Notes: generated by a model from the letters alone, not told the origin. A stretch of 40,284 nucleotides of DNA from Bacillota bacterium (GCA_021287065.1 JAJTBE010000048.1:1-40284); one strand, 5' to 3'. Counted from the first letter of the stretch, positions 15,315 to 23,075 are shown. Made by a program: numbers and translations.

Positions 15315-17246
15315 ATGTATTTGTATAGAACCATGAAAACCAGTTTAATCGTACGGATAATCGGGATTCTTGTCCTGCTGTTCTTACCCGGCAGCGCTTT
15401 TGCCCAGGATGACGGTGAAGTCATTGTTAACGGAAAAGTAGTGTTCAGGGTGGCAGGCGTCGGTAAAAAGGATGCTGATGAACGGGCGCGCCTCGTTCAG
15501 GAACGGATCGATTCACTCCTTGGAACAACCATGGGTCCCAATGATGTAAAAGCGGTGAAAGACAAAGCGGGCATCAAAATTATGTGGGGTTCCGAACTCA
15601 TCGTAATCGTTACCCCCCAGCAGGCAAAACTTAACAAGTCGAAACCTGAAAGTCTGGCAGCCCTTTGGGTGAAGAATCTGAAAGAAGCTATTGATAAAGG
15701 TTCTTTCTATCTTAATCCGGGCAATGTGGAAATGCCCATAAACTCAATGATCACAGTAAAAGCTCTCGGCAATGCCAAAGGTCCCATCGTAAAGGAATAC
15801 GATACCGGCAATGTTGGAGTTTATATAAATCAGGAAGACGATACCATACAGATCAGAGGAACAGGAATCGGTTCAAGCAAGATTGTCTTCAGAAGAGGCG
15901 AGGCAAAAACCCACCTGTATGTGCGGATTCTCGACTATCCCGCATATTTCCCCGAAAAGATTGAAACCGAAGTTGCAGGAGATCCGGCGCCGAAGGAAGT
16001 CCTTCAGTTTGCTGCAAGAAACGCCTGCGTTAACAATATTAAACTCAAACCCGGAGCCAGAATCGAACCCGGAGAAAACATCAGGGTTGAGGCAAAGCTC
16101 GAAAAGGGAAAAACCCTTACAGCAACAGTTCCTGTTACTATTAAAGGTGAAGGCTATTACACCGTCAATCAGGATGTTCAGGTCGTTATCACCAACATAG
16201 GAGAAGGATTTTCCGAGAGCAAGCAGCTTATGGTCAGCGACAGACCCGAGCGCATCAGCCAGGATGGAATTCTCTTTCAGGGTAAGATAGACCAGTACAC
16301 TCCTTCAAGATTATTATATTATCATCAGAATGCGGACAGAGTTCCGAGAAGACTCTGGATCGAGCTGAAAAATCCAACCAACGAAACTGTTCAGGTAATG
16401 ACAGGCGGCGCAATGAGCGGTCCCGACCGTTACGGCACAACAGTGGGCCACGCCGCAGCAATGCGTATTCTGGAAATCTACCAGAAGGGCATTGGTTATT
16501 CCATTCATATTCCTCCGGGAAAATCGATTACAATTATTGATACCCAGCTCGGAAACGAACAGATTGTCTGCGGATATACACATCTTCAGCTCAGAAAGGG
16601 AAAAGAAATCGAAGTTGTTGTGAAAAACTCTTCACAGCTCGAGAGCGACGGCAGCAGTAAGAATATGCCTATTCTTACACAGCCCTTTGATCCTTTCAAA
16701 ATTCACCCAAAGGGAATTTTCACCCCCGCAAATCTGGAAGAAGAAATTGAATACAATGTGGCGGAAGATGACAATGTTTCCATGTCCATAGGTCTTGCCC
16801 CCTGGCTTATCGATGCAGTGTCAGGCGAGCCAAACAATGGAAACTACGGCGTTTTCTACCGTTTTAAAGTTAGACTGAAAAACCCCACATCAAGCGTAAA
16901 GCGGATTGGTTTCTATTTTGTGCCAAAGGGAAACCTTGCAAGAGGAAGCTTTGTCATAGACGGCAGACTTATGGAAACCATTCTTGTCAGATACCCAACC
17001 GAGCTGATTTTTGCAGCAATCGATCTTAAACCCAACAGTGAAAAGGTGGTTGAGATCGTGACTACTCCCGAGGGCGGTTCTTACTACCCTGTAGAACTGG
17101 TTTTGAAACCGGCTGATAATTCTGCTATTATTCAGACACCGGCGACACCCGGAGCGGACACCCCCACCACAGGACCCGCAGAGGACAAAGCCAATTCAAG
17201 CGAAAGCAGAGTCGTCCCCCTTGTTCAGAACAGAAAAGCTAACTGA
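15315..17246 (+). CDS. Unrecognised large periplasmic protein embedded in the lipid A operon
   Basis: The 643-residue protein begins with a signal peptide (MKTSLIVRIIGILVLLFLPGSAFA). Two starts are possible, ATG at 15315 and ATG at 15333; neither has a strong ribosome-binding site and the second gives the cleaner signal sequence. The mature N-terminus (RVAGVGKKDADERARLVQERIDSLLG) resembles the small domain often found before secreted enzymes and BON-like modules. Residues 140-210 (NSMITVKALGN... through DDTIQIRGTGIGSSKIVFRRGEAKTHLYVRI) look like a bacterial Ig-like or secretin N-terminal domain. The rest is beta-rich, with VWIELKNPTNETVQV-like and FYRFKVRLKNPTSSVKRIGFYF segments, ending in a Pro/Thr-rich tail. 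No catalytic motif was found. Its position between lpxD and lpxC suggests a role in outer-membrane or envelope assembly, by context only. Confidence 0.6.
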   Translation: MYLYRTMKTSLIVRIIGILVLLFLPGSAFAQDDGEVIVNGKVVFRVAGVGKKDADERARLVQERIDSLLGTTMGPNDVKAVKDKAGIKIMWGSELIVIVTPQQAKLNKSKPESLAALWVKNLKEAIDKGSFYLNPGNVEMPINSMITVKALGNAKGPIVKEYDTGNVGVYINQEDDTIQIRGTGIGSSKIVFRRGEAKTHLYVRILDYPAYFPEKIETEVAGDPAPKEVLQFAARNACVNNIKLKPGARIEPGENIRVEAKLEKGKTLTATVPVTIKGEGYYTVNQDVQVVITNIGEGFSESKQLMVSDRPERISQDGILFQGKIDQYTPSRLLYYHQNADRVPRRLWIELKNPTNETVQVMTGGAMSGPDRYGTTVGHAAAMRILEIYQKGIGYSIHIPPGKSITIIDTQLGNEQIVCGYTHLQLRKGKEIEVVVKNSSQLESDGSSKNMPILTQPFDPFKIHPKGIFTPANLEEEIEYNVAEDDNVSMSIGLAPWLIDAVSGEPNNGNYGVFYRFKVRLKNPTSSVKRIGFYFVPKGNLARGSFVIDGRLMETILVRYPTELIFAAIDLKPNSEKVVEIVTTPEGGSYYPVELVLKPADNSAIIQTPATPGADTPTTGPAEDKANSSESRVVPLVQNRKAN

Positions 17247-17247
17247 T

Positions 17248-18078
17248 ATGGAAAACAGAATCAAAACCCAGAAAACGGTTAATAAATCCTTCGTTCTTGA
17301 AGGAACAGGGATTCATACAGGGCAGAAATGCCGCATGGAAATACATCCGGCTCCTGTGGGAACAGGCATTGTTTTTCTGAAAAACGGTGTTGAGATTAAA
17401 GCCGGTGTTGAAAATGTGGTGAGCTGCACCCGTTGCACAACTATCGGAAAAGATGGTGTTGTGGTTAATACCATAGAACATCTTCTCTCTGCCTGCCATG
17501 CCTTTGGGATCGATAACCTGAAGGTTGAAGCATCGGGAGATGAAATGCCTATTTACGACGGCAGCGCTCTTCCCTTTGCAAAGGCGCTTCAGGATGCAGG
17601 CATAAGCTGTCAGGGTATTGAAAAACAAATTGCAGAAATCAGGGAAAGCTTTTTTGTGAAAGACGGAGATTCGATGGTGTTGGGAATGCCTGCGGATAAT
17701 TTCTCCGCTGCGTGTACCACCGATTACAACCATCCCTTCGCAGGAGTTCAGAGCGCCTTTTTTGGAGATAATCCTGATGATTATATAAAAAATGTTGCGC
17801 CGGCGCGGACTTTTGGGTTTTATGAAGAGGTAAAAGCTCTGATTGAGAGAAGCCTTGCTTTGGGAGGTAGTCTGGATAATGCGTTGATTATCAAACAGGA
17901 TGGATATATGAATCCTCCGCGCTTCCCTGACGAAATAGTAAGGCATAAACTGCTGGATCTGATTGGGGATCTGGCTCTGGCAAATGCCTGTATCAAAGGG
18001 CATGTTTATGCAGTTAAACCCAGTCACAAACTGAATGTGAAATTTGTTGAAACAATGCTGAGCAAGTGCTCATTATGA
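17248..18078 (+). CDS. lpxC: UDP-3-O-acyl-N-acetylglucosamine deacetylase LpxC
   Basis: LpxC is the zinc hydrolase that commits carbon to lipid A by removing the acetyl group from UDP-3-O-acyl-GlcNAc. The ATG at 17248, one nucleotide after the previous TGA, gives the standard N-terminus (KTVNKSFVLEGTGIHTG). A longer frame from 17221 would overlap the upstream gene and adds no family sequence. Zinc ligands are His78 in NTIEHLLSACHAFGIDN, and His233 and Asp237 in RHKLLDLIGDLAL. His260 in KPSHKLN matches E. coli His265. NVAPARTFGFYEEV is the diagnostic central motif. At 276 residues it is slightly short but complete. It is tightly packed with fabZ. Confidence 0.96.
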   Translation: MENRIKTQKTVNKSFVLEGTGIHTGQKCRMEIHPAPVGTGIVFLKNGVEIKAGVENVVSCTRCTTIGKDGVVVNTIEHLLSACHAFGIDNLKVEASGDEMPIYDGSALPFAKALQDAGISCQGIEKQIAEIRESFFVKDGDSMVLGMPADNFSAACTTDYNHPFAGVQSAFFGDNPDDYIKNVAPARTFGFYEEVKALIERSLALGGSLDNALIIKQDGYMNPPRFPDEIVRHKLLDLIGDLALANACIKGHVYAVKPSHKLNVKFVETMLSKCSL

Positions 18079-18092
18079 ATCAGGAGGCTGAT

Positions 18093-18527
18093 ATGATAGA
18101 TATAAAGGAAATTTTCAAGATATTACCTCACCGTTACCCCTTTTTAATGGTGGATAAGATGCTTGAGATCGAAGATGGCGTACGGGCTAGGGGTCTTAAA
18201 AATGTTACTATTAACGAACCCTTCTTTCAGGGGCATTATCCTGGAAATCCTATTATGCCCGGTGCCATGATGATGGAAGCAATGGCACAGGTTGGCGGAA
18301 TTATGATTATGGCTTCAAGGAAAGGCGAAAAATTAGTACCTTTCCTTGCAGGAATTGAAAAATTCAGGTTCAAAAAACCTGTATCCCCTGGAGATACCAT
18401 TATATTCGAAGTTGAAATGATAGGAGGCAGGGGAAATATGGGCAAGGTAAAAGGCATCGCCAAGGTCGACGGCAAAGTCGTCGCTCAGGGCGAGATGAGT
18501 TTCGCCCTTTTTCCCGAAAAAGAATAA
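18093..18527 (+). CDS. fabZ: 3-hydroxyacyl-ACP dehydratase FabZ
   Basis: FabZ dehydrates 3-hydroxyacyl-ACP in fatty-acid elongation and competes with LpxA and LpxD for the same hydroxyacyl-ACP pool, which explains its common place in lipid A operons. The ATG at 18093 has AGGAGG five nucleotides upstream and is preferred over 18066, which would overlap the lpxC end. The 144 residues show IFKILPHRYPFLMVD and the hot-dog fold active site: His48 in FFQGHYPGNPIMPG, and Glu62 in MMMEAMAQVGG, spaced 14 apart as in E. coli His54/Glu68. The start of the aminotransferase gene is one nucleotide after its stop. Confidence 0.96.
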   Translation: MIDIKEIFKILPHRYPFLMVDKMLEIEDGVRARGLKNVTINEPFFQGHYPGNPIMPGAMMMEAMAQVGGIMIMASRKGEKLVPFLAGIEKFRFKKPVSPGDTIIFEVEMIGGRGNMGKVKGIAKVDGKVVAQGEMSFALFPEKE

Positions 18528-18528
18528 T

Positions 18529-19617
18529 ATGATTCCAGTTGCAAAACCTTTAATTGATGATGTTGAAAAACAGAAAGTGATGGAAGTTCTCGAGTCGGGA
18601 ATGCTTTCCATCGGCAAAACCGTGCAGGAGTTTGAAAAAGCTTTTGCTGATTATACTGGCGCAAAGTATGCCATAGCTGCATCGTCAGGAACTACTGCCC
18701 TTCATCTTGCCCTTAAAGCTTCGGGAGTTCAGCCTGGAGATAAGGTTTTAACTACTCCCTTCTCCTTTGTGGCTACTGCAAATTCCATACTTTATACCGG
18801 CGCAATACCGGTATTTTGCGATGTGGAAGATAAAACTTTCAATATCGATGCCGACAAGATCGAGGACTTTCTGAAAAACATCCCCGGTATCAAGGCTCTC
18901 CTTATTGTCCATCTTTACGGACATCCCTGCGATATGGACAAGATTATGGAACTGGTTGAAAAATACGACCTGATTCTCGTCGAAGATGCAGCACAGGCTC
19001 ATGGCGCCAAATACAACGGCAGGCATGTGGGTACATTCGGAAAATCAGGTATTTTCAGCTTCTATCCCACCAAGAATATGACCACCTCAGAAGGTGGAAT
19101 GGTTATCACCAATGATGATGATGTCTATACGGAACTCAAACTCCTCAGAGAGCATGGAGACACCGGCGGATATGATCACAAAGTGCTGGGATACAATTAC
19201 CGTATGACCAACATTTCTGCAGCCATTGGACTGGGACAGCTTGAGAAGCTGGATGGATTCAATAAGGCAAGATCAGAAAATGCTGCATACTACACCGAAC
19301 ATCTCAAAGGACTCGACTGGCTGGAACTGCCTGTTAGCGATGAAAAATGCGTTCACTGCTATCATCAGTATACCATCAAGGTAAAAAAGGATAGAGACAG
19401 ATTTGTGGAGTATCTCAAAGAGAACGGAATCGGTTCAAGAGTTTACTATCCCGTAACAATTCCTTCGCAGACCCTGTATAAGGAACTGGGATACGATGAG
19501 CTTTCCTTCCCTGTGGCGGATCAGCTTTGCAAAGAAGTTGTTTCCATACCGGTTCATCCGGCTGTAACTGCCGAAGACAGGGAAAAAATAGTAAAAGTAA
19601 TCAAAAACTACGAATAA
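18529..19617 (+). CDS. DegT/DnrJ/EryC1-family sugar aminotransferase (GnnB candidate)
   Basis: This PLP-dependent enzyme is of the nucleotide-sugar aminotransferase family, full length at 362 residues. ASSGTTALHLAL (51-62) binds phosphate, LVEDAAQAHGA carries Asp153 that pairs with the pyridine nitrogen, and Lys182 in FYPTKNMTTSEGG is the Schiff-base lysine. LREHGDTGGYDHKVLGYNYRMTNISAAIG is the standard family segment. Its position between fabZ and lpxA is suggestive. In Acidithiobacillus and Leptospira a homologous aminotransferase (GnnB), with the dehydrogenase GnnA, converts UDP-GlcNAc to UDP-GlcNAc3N, which LpxA then acylates through an amide bond. No GnnA-type oxidoreductase is visible in the window, so this role is an inference; an O-antigen or other glycan sugar is the alternative. 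Confidence 0.85.
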   Translation: MIPVAKPLIDDVEKQKVMEVLESGMLSIGKTVQEFEKAFADYTGAKYAIAASSGTTALHLALKASGVQPGDKVLTTPFSFVATANSILYTGAIPVFCDVEDKTFNIDADKIEDFLKNIPGIKALLIVHLYGHPCDMDKIMELVEKYDLILVEDAAQAHGAKYNGRHVGTFGKSGIFSFYPTKNMTTSEGGMVITNDDDVYTELKLLREHGDTGGYDHKVLGYNYRMTNISAAIGLGQLEKLDGFNKARSENAAYYTEHLKGLDWLELPVSDEKCVHCYHQYTIKVKKDRDRFVEYLKENGIGSRVYYPVTIPSQTLYKELGYDELSFPVADQLCKEVVSIPVHPAVTAEDREKIVKVIKNYE

Positions 19618-19648
19618 GCTAAGTCCACAGGAAGGAGCAATTACTACG

Positions 19649-20452
19649 ATTAAGATACATCCAACCGCAATAATCGAAGACGGCGCTCAGATAGCTGATG
19701 ATGTGGAAGTAGGTCCGTTCAGCATCATCGGTAAAAATGTCGTAATCGGCAAGGGCAATGTCATTGAATCATCCGTGTTAATTACCGGATGGACTACAAT
19801 TGGAGAAAACAACAGATTCTTCAAGGGAGCCGTTATCGGTGAATGGCCTCAGGATATTAAGTATAATGGGGAACCCAGCTATACTGATATCGGAAATGGT
19901 AATGTTTTCAGAGAATATGTTACCGTTCACAGAGGTGCTGAACCCGGAACCCGCACAATAATCGGAAACAACAATCTCCTCATGGCTTATGTGCATGTCG
20001 CCCATAACTGCAAACTGGGCAGTGATAATACCATTGCCAACTATGTAGGTTTTGCAGGCCATGTTGAAGTTGAAGATATGGTAACCTTCGGAGGACTCTG
20101 CGGTATCCATCAGTTTGCCCGTATAGGCAAAATGGCAATGGTCGCAGGATATTCCAAGGTTATTCAGGATGTTCCTCCGTTTACTCTGGTGGAAGGAATG
20201 CCTGCCCGCATTATGGGCTTAAACATTCCCGGACTCAGAAGAAGAGGTCTTACATCTGAATCCCGCAACGCTCTGAAAAAAGCTATCTCAATAATCACCA
20301 GCCGCAAACAGAAAAGGGTTGATGCTATTGAGACAGTGAGGCAGACCGTTGAAGTAACTCCCGAAGTGGAACATCTTCTCAATTATGTTGCCAACCCGTC
20401 AAGGAAAGGCGTCATTCTGCAAACAGCTTATTCTTCAAAAGATGAAGAATAA
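19649..20452 (+). CDS. lpxA: UDP-N-acetylglucosamine acyltransferase LpxA, apparently with a non-standard start
   Basis: LpxA performs the first step of lipid A synthesis, moving a hydroxyacyl group from ACP to UDP-GlcNAc (or UDP-GlcNAc3N). The hexapeptide beta-helix begins IHPTAIIEDGAQIADDVEVGPF, the standard LpxA N-terminus, but no ATG, GTG or TTG precedes it in frame. Behind GGAAGGAG (19630-19637) the frame offers ATT (19640), ACG (19646) and ATT (19649); I place the start at the last. The first ordinary start, GTG at 19703, would remove the first 18 residues and one helix coil and has no suitable ribosome-binding site. The catalytic His is in YVHVAHNCKLG (about residue 119, equivalent to E. 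coli His125). IHQFARIGKMAMVAGYSKVIQDVPPF and the helical C-terminus are typical. Length is 267 from the ATT. Confidence 0.9.
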   Translation: MKIHPTAIIEDGAQIADDVEVGPFSIIGKNVVIGKGNVIESSVLITGWTTIGENNRFFKGAVIGEWPQDIKYNGEPSYTDIGNGNVFREYVTVHRGAEPGTRTIIGNNNLLMAYVHVAHNCKLGSDNTIANYVGFAGHVEVEDMVTFGGLCGIHQFARIGKMAMVAGYSKVIQDVPPFTLVEGMPARIMGLNIPGLRRRGLTSESRNALKKAISIITSRKQKRVDAIETVRQTVEVTPEVEHLLNYVANPSRKGVILQTAYSSKDEE

Positions 20453-20467
20453 TGCCATAAAGGCGAA

Positions 20468-21211
20468 ATGAAGATTGATTTCCATACATATACCGGAAAA
20501 TCACTTTTCGGTATGGAATTATCGGAAGAAAACCTAAGCTTAAATATGAACCGCCTGGGAATAGACCAGGCGGTTCTTTTGCCGTTTAAACCGCCGGAGT
20601 ATCATTTTGAGCCTGAAAATAACCGGGTGGCAGCCCTTGTAAAAAAATATCCCGGAAAATACAACGCTTTCGGCAGAGTTGATCCCTGGAGGGGGGAATA
20701 TGCTCTGTCAGAAATCGACAGGATCTTTTGCGAACTCGGTTTGGACGGTCTTTTTATCAATCCTGCGGAGGAGCAGTGTCCCCTTACTTCCCCTGCAGTG
20801 AGAAAAGTTGTGGAAAAAGCTGCCGGTTATGGAAAACCCATAATGATAGCCGGCGGACATACAAGGGTTTCGCATCCCCGGCAGATGGAGTATCTGGCAA
20901 AGGAGTTCCCTGATACTTCGTTTATCGTTACTTCCTCAGGACAGATTAATATCTGCGGAATAATGATGGCAGATGCGGAAGATATGCTTTCAAACTGCCC
21001 CAATGTAACCATGGAAACATCCGGGATCTACAGAAGGGACTTTATTGAAAGAATGACAGATGTTATTGGTTCAGGCAGAATACTCTTCGGAAGCGGTTCT
21101 CCCTATTTTAATCAGGAGTTTGAGCTTGAACGGATAACCGGAGCTTATATAAAAGATGAGGCACGAACCGACATACTTTGCAATACCGCTTTGAATATAT
21201 TAAAAAAATAA
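20468..21211 (+). CDS. Amidohydrolase-2-like TIM-barrel protein with degenerate metal site
   Basis: The 247-residue protein starts MKIDFHTYTG, resembling the first strand of amidohydrolase-2 proteins (DxHxH). It continues with LGIDQAVLLPF, NAFGRVDPW, LDGLFINP, GKPIMIAGGH, FPDTSFIVTSSG and ILFGSGSPYFNQEFELERI, ending CNTALNIL. These match the strand order of the family, with typical length. Two expected ligands are replaced: the second His of DxHxH is Tyr8, and the Asp of the usual FGSDxP is Gly (FGSGSP). His6 and Gly-Gly-His on the middle strand remain. It may be catalytically weak, use fewer metals, or be a binding protein. It follows lpxA by 15 nt, so probably belongs to the same transcript. 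Confidence 0.65.
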   Translation: MKIDFHTYTGKSLFGMELSEENLSLNMNRLGIDQAVLLPFKPPEYHFEPENNRVAALVKKYPGKYNAFGRVDPWRGEYALSEIDRIFCELGLDGLFINPAEEQCPLTSPAVRKVVEKAAGYGKPIMIAGGHTRVSHPRQMEYLAKEFPDTSFIVTSSGQINICGIMMADAEDMLSNCPNVTMETSGIYRRDFIERMTDVIGSGRILFGSGSPYFNQEFELERITGAYIKDEARTDILCNTALNILKK

Positions 21212-21224
21212 AATGTTTTTTGGG

Positions 21225-21241
21225 AATATCAAGAGGATATT
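21225..21241. promoter_or_regulatory. Inverted repeat, candidate operator ahead of the LexA/CI-like gene
   Basis: AATATC (21225-21230) and GATATT (21236-21241) are perfect inverted copies five nucleotides apart, 58 nt before the repressor ATG. An autoregulatory site is plausible but untested; the region is AT-rich, so chance is possible. Confidence 0.3.
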
Positions 21242-21298
21242 GCGAGTTCGGTTTAAATTGTATTATTATAAGTTATATAGACAAAATGGAGTGGTAAT

Positions 21299-22108
21299 AT
21301 GTATCAGGACTACACAAAACCAGACAAAGGTGTTCTCGCTGAGAGAATCAAGGTCGCCAGAAAGAAAGCCGGACTGACTCAGGGACAGATGGCTTCGAGA
21401 ATCGGCGTAACACAGCCTTACATTTCCAAACTGGAAAAAGGCGAACATTTCCCTGAAGACAAGACCCTTGACAAGATCTCTTCTGCTCTTTCAATCAGCA
21501 AAGAAGTTCTGCTTCAGCCGGAAACCGGTGATGAAAGACGCAACGGCTCCAATGGCGCAGATAAAGGAGAGAATGCGGAACAGAAAAACTTCGAGAATAA
21601 GAAGATTTTCGAAATGCTTCGCAATATCGAAGGTCTGATTAAGGAAAAGTATGTCCCTGAAAGAATTGTTCCGATTCAGGACATTGATTCCGGTGAAAAA
21701 TCAACTGTACAGGAAGTTGAACTGCCCGTTGGCGCAGGTGAAGCTTTCACTACTGATTCCATAGTTGCTGAACATGTGCTTCCCAGAAGCATCACCTATG
21801 GAGCAACACATATGCTCAGAGTAAGAGGCAGAAGCATGGAACCCTTCGTAATGGATGGCGACATTCTTCTGGTAGTGCCTCAGCATACTATCGAATACGA
21901 AGGACAGATGGCGGTTGTCAATGTGGGCAACCAGACCAATTCCGTCAAATTCGTTTATATGGAAGAAAAACAGGCCGGCCTCGGCAGAAACCGGGAAGAA
22001 GCAACCTGGCATCCCATTGAGGAAGTTAAAGTTCAGGGTATTGTTGTTGGTAGGATTTCCACACTCAATGTGATCAGGGAATGCGAAGACAGAGCAAAAC
22101 TCGACTGA
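21299..22108 (+). CDS. XRE-LexA/CI-type transcriptional repressor with S24 self-cleavage domain
   Basis: The 269-residue protein joins an XRE/Cro-type helix-turn-helix (about 12-70: LAERIKVARKKAGLTQGQMASRIGVTQPYISKLEKGEHFP) to a linker and a LexA-like peptidase S24 domain (about 138-260). The self-cleavage bond is likely Ala146-Gly147 in ELPVGAGEAF. The catalytic pair is Ser179 in VRGRSMEPFVMDGD and Lys217 in TNSVKFVY. The spacing (33 and 38 residues) is close to E. coli LexA 84/119/156. It would bind DNA as a dimer and be inactivated by RecA-stimulated cleavage. ATG at 21299 has GGAGTGG upstream. It stands alone, closed by a strong terminator. The target genes are unknown; the HTH type is that of phage CI rather than winged LexA. 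Confidence 0.9.
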   Translation: MYQDYTKPDKGVLAERIKVARKKAGLTQGQMASRIGVTQPYISKLEKGEHFPEDKTLDKISSALSISKEVLLQPETGDERRNGSNGADKGENAEQKNFENKKIFEMLRNIEGLIKEKYVPERIVPIQDIDSGEKSTVQEVELPVGAGEAFTTDSIVAEHVLPRSITYGATHMLRVRGRSMEPFVMDGDILLVVPQHTIEYEGQMAVVNVGNQTNSVKFVYMEEKQAGLGRNREEATWHPIEEVKVQGIVVGRISTLNVIRECEDRAKLD

Positions 22109-22130
22109 TTTTAATCTGGTTTTTTACTTT

Positions 22131-22172
22131 AAATCGGGAAAATCTCAAGACAGATTTTCCCGATTTGTTTTT
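22131..22172 (+). terminator. Strong Rho-independent terminator after the repressor gene
   Basis: A perfect 15-bp stem (AAATCGGGAAAATCT at 22131-22145 with its complement at 22152-22166) around a 6-nt loop is followed by GTTTTTC. It is the clearest terminator in the window. Confidence 0.88.
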
Positions 22173-22221
22173 CGGGGATACCGTTTTTCAGGGGGAACTT
22201 TTTTGGAAAAAAGATTCATAA

Positions 22222-22474
22222 CCGTATGCCCAGCTCCCGGAGAAAACTTTTTTGGAAAAAGTTTCCCCGCGCCCACCCTGCGGGCAGGCACCCGCCATCC
22301 CAAAACTTTTGAATTGGGGACCGACCGGAGGGGTTAGGACCGACGGGGATTTGGGGACCCTCAGAGGGAACCACGCTTTTTTAAAAAAGCGAGGTTGCCC
22401 TCCGAACCTCCCTCCTTGAAAAACAAGAGTATTGGGCTGGAAATTGGAGTAAGTTTTACTAATTCAGTCGCATT
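22222..22474 (+). repeat. Dispersed hairpin-rich repeat, copy A
   Basis: It starts at CCCAGCTCCCGGAG and ends in AATTCAGTCGCATT. It contains stem-loops such as AAACTTTTT/AAAAAGTTT and a GCTTTTTT/AAAAAAGC hairpin. The last 138 bp (22337-22474) are identical, by eye, to 22716-22853 in copy B. No coding sequence or transposase is present; short reading frames through it are repeat artefacts. Confidence 0.85.
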
Positions 22475-22514
22475 ACGCCTGCCCCGGGTCCCATAATTCA
22501 CCCTGAACCGCCGG

Positions 22515-22592
22515 CAACCCTAATAACGGTAAACATTCGACAGGGATCGTAGGAGGGGTTTGCAACCCCGACGCGAACCCTCAGGTTCGCCC
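22515..22592 (+). repeat. Second dispersed repeat family, copy 1
   Basis: It contains two hairpins, GGGGTT-TGC-AACCCC and GCGAACC/GGTTCGC. The same sequence in reverse orientation is at 38292-38369, and in both places it lies next to the larger repeat. Confidence 0.75.
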
Positions 22593-22627
22593 ACAGGCAA
22601 ACACGCAGCGGTAAACAACCTCATCAG

Positions 22628-22853
22628 CCGTATTCCCAGCTCCCGGAGAAAACTTTTTTGGAAAAAGTTTCCTCCGGACCTCCATCCCAAAACTTTTGAA
22701 TTGGGGACCGACCAGGGACCGACGGGGATTTGGGGACCCTCAGAGGGAACCACGCTTTTTTAAAAAAGCGAGGTTGCCCTCCGAACCTCCCTCCTTGAAA
22801 AACAAGAGTATTGGGCTGGAAATTGGAGTAAGTTTTACTAATTCAGTCGCATT
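22628..22853 (+). repeat. Dispersed hairpin-rich repeat, copy B
   Basis: Same orientation and same order of hairpins as copy A, but lacking the 27-nt GC-rich stretch (near 22268-22294) that follows the first hairpin of copy A. The final 138 bp are identical to copy A, implying recent duplication or gene conversion. Confidence 0.85.
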
Positions 22854-22955
22854 GTGGATCGGGGGATTTGAAACCCTCAGAGGGAACCAAGCTTTTTTGG
22901 AAAAGCGGGGTTTCCTCCGAACCTCCTTCCTTGAAAAACAGGAGTATTGGGAATG
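22854..22955 (+). repeat. Dispersed repeat, diverged partial copy C
   Basis: It begins exactly where copy B ends and repeats its second half in diverged form: GGGGGATTTGAAACCCTCAG, an AAGCTTTTTTGGAAAAGC hairpin, and CTTGAAAAACAGGAGTATTGGG. From 22956 to 23035 I see only AT-rich sequence. Confidence 0.7.
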
Positions 22956-23035
22956 GGAATATGAAGATTGATATGCAGAAAGCAAAATAAAAAAAGAGCA
23001 AAAAAATAATGCACCGAAAGTTTTTGCCGGAAGGG

Positions 23036-23075
23036 TTTGGGAAATGAGCTTTTTTCAAAAAGCGGTTTTCCCAAA
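23036..23075. repeat. Nested 40-nt stem-loop
   Basis: The outer arms TTTGGGAAA (23036-23044) and TTTCCCAAA (23067-23075) enclose the inner arms GCTTTTT and AAAAAGC. It lies downstream of the minus-strand operon but lacks a T-tract on that strand, so it is more likely a remnant of the repeat family than a terminator. Confidence 0.55.

Noticed and set aside
22222..22955. An insertion sequence
   Set aside because: There is no transposase gene, no defined terminal inverted repeats and no evident target-site duplication. It is treated as a non-coding repeat family.
23036..23075. The nested stem-loop as terminator of the DUF2953-like operon
   Set aside because: On the minus strand it is followed by CCCTTCCGG rather than a T-tract, and it lies 115 nt beyond the stop codon.
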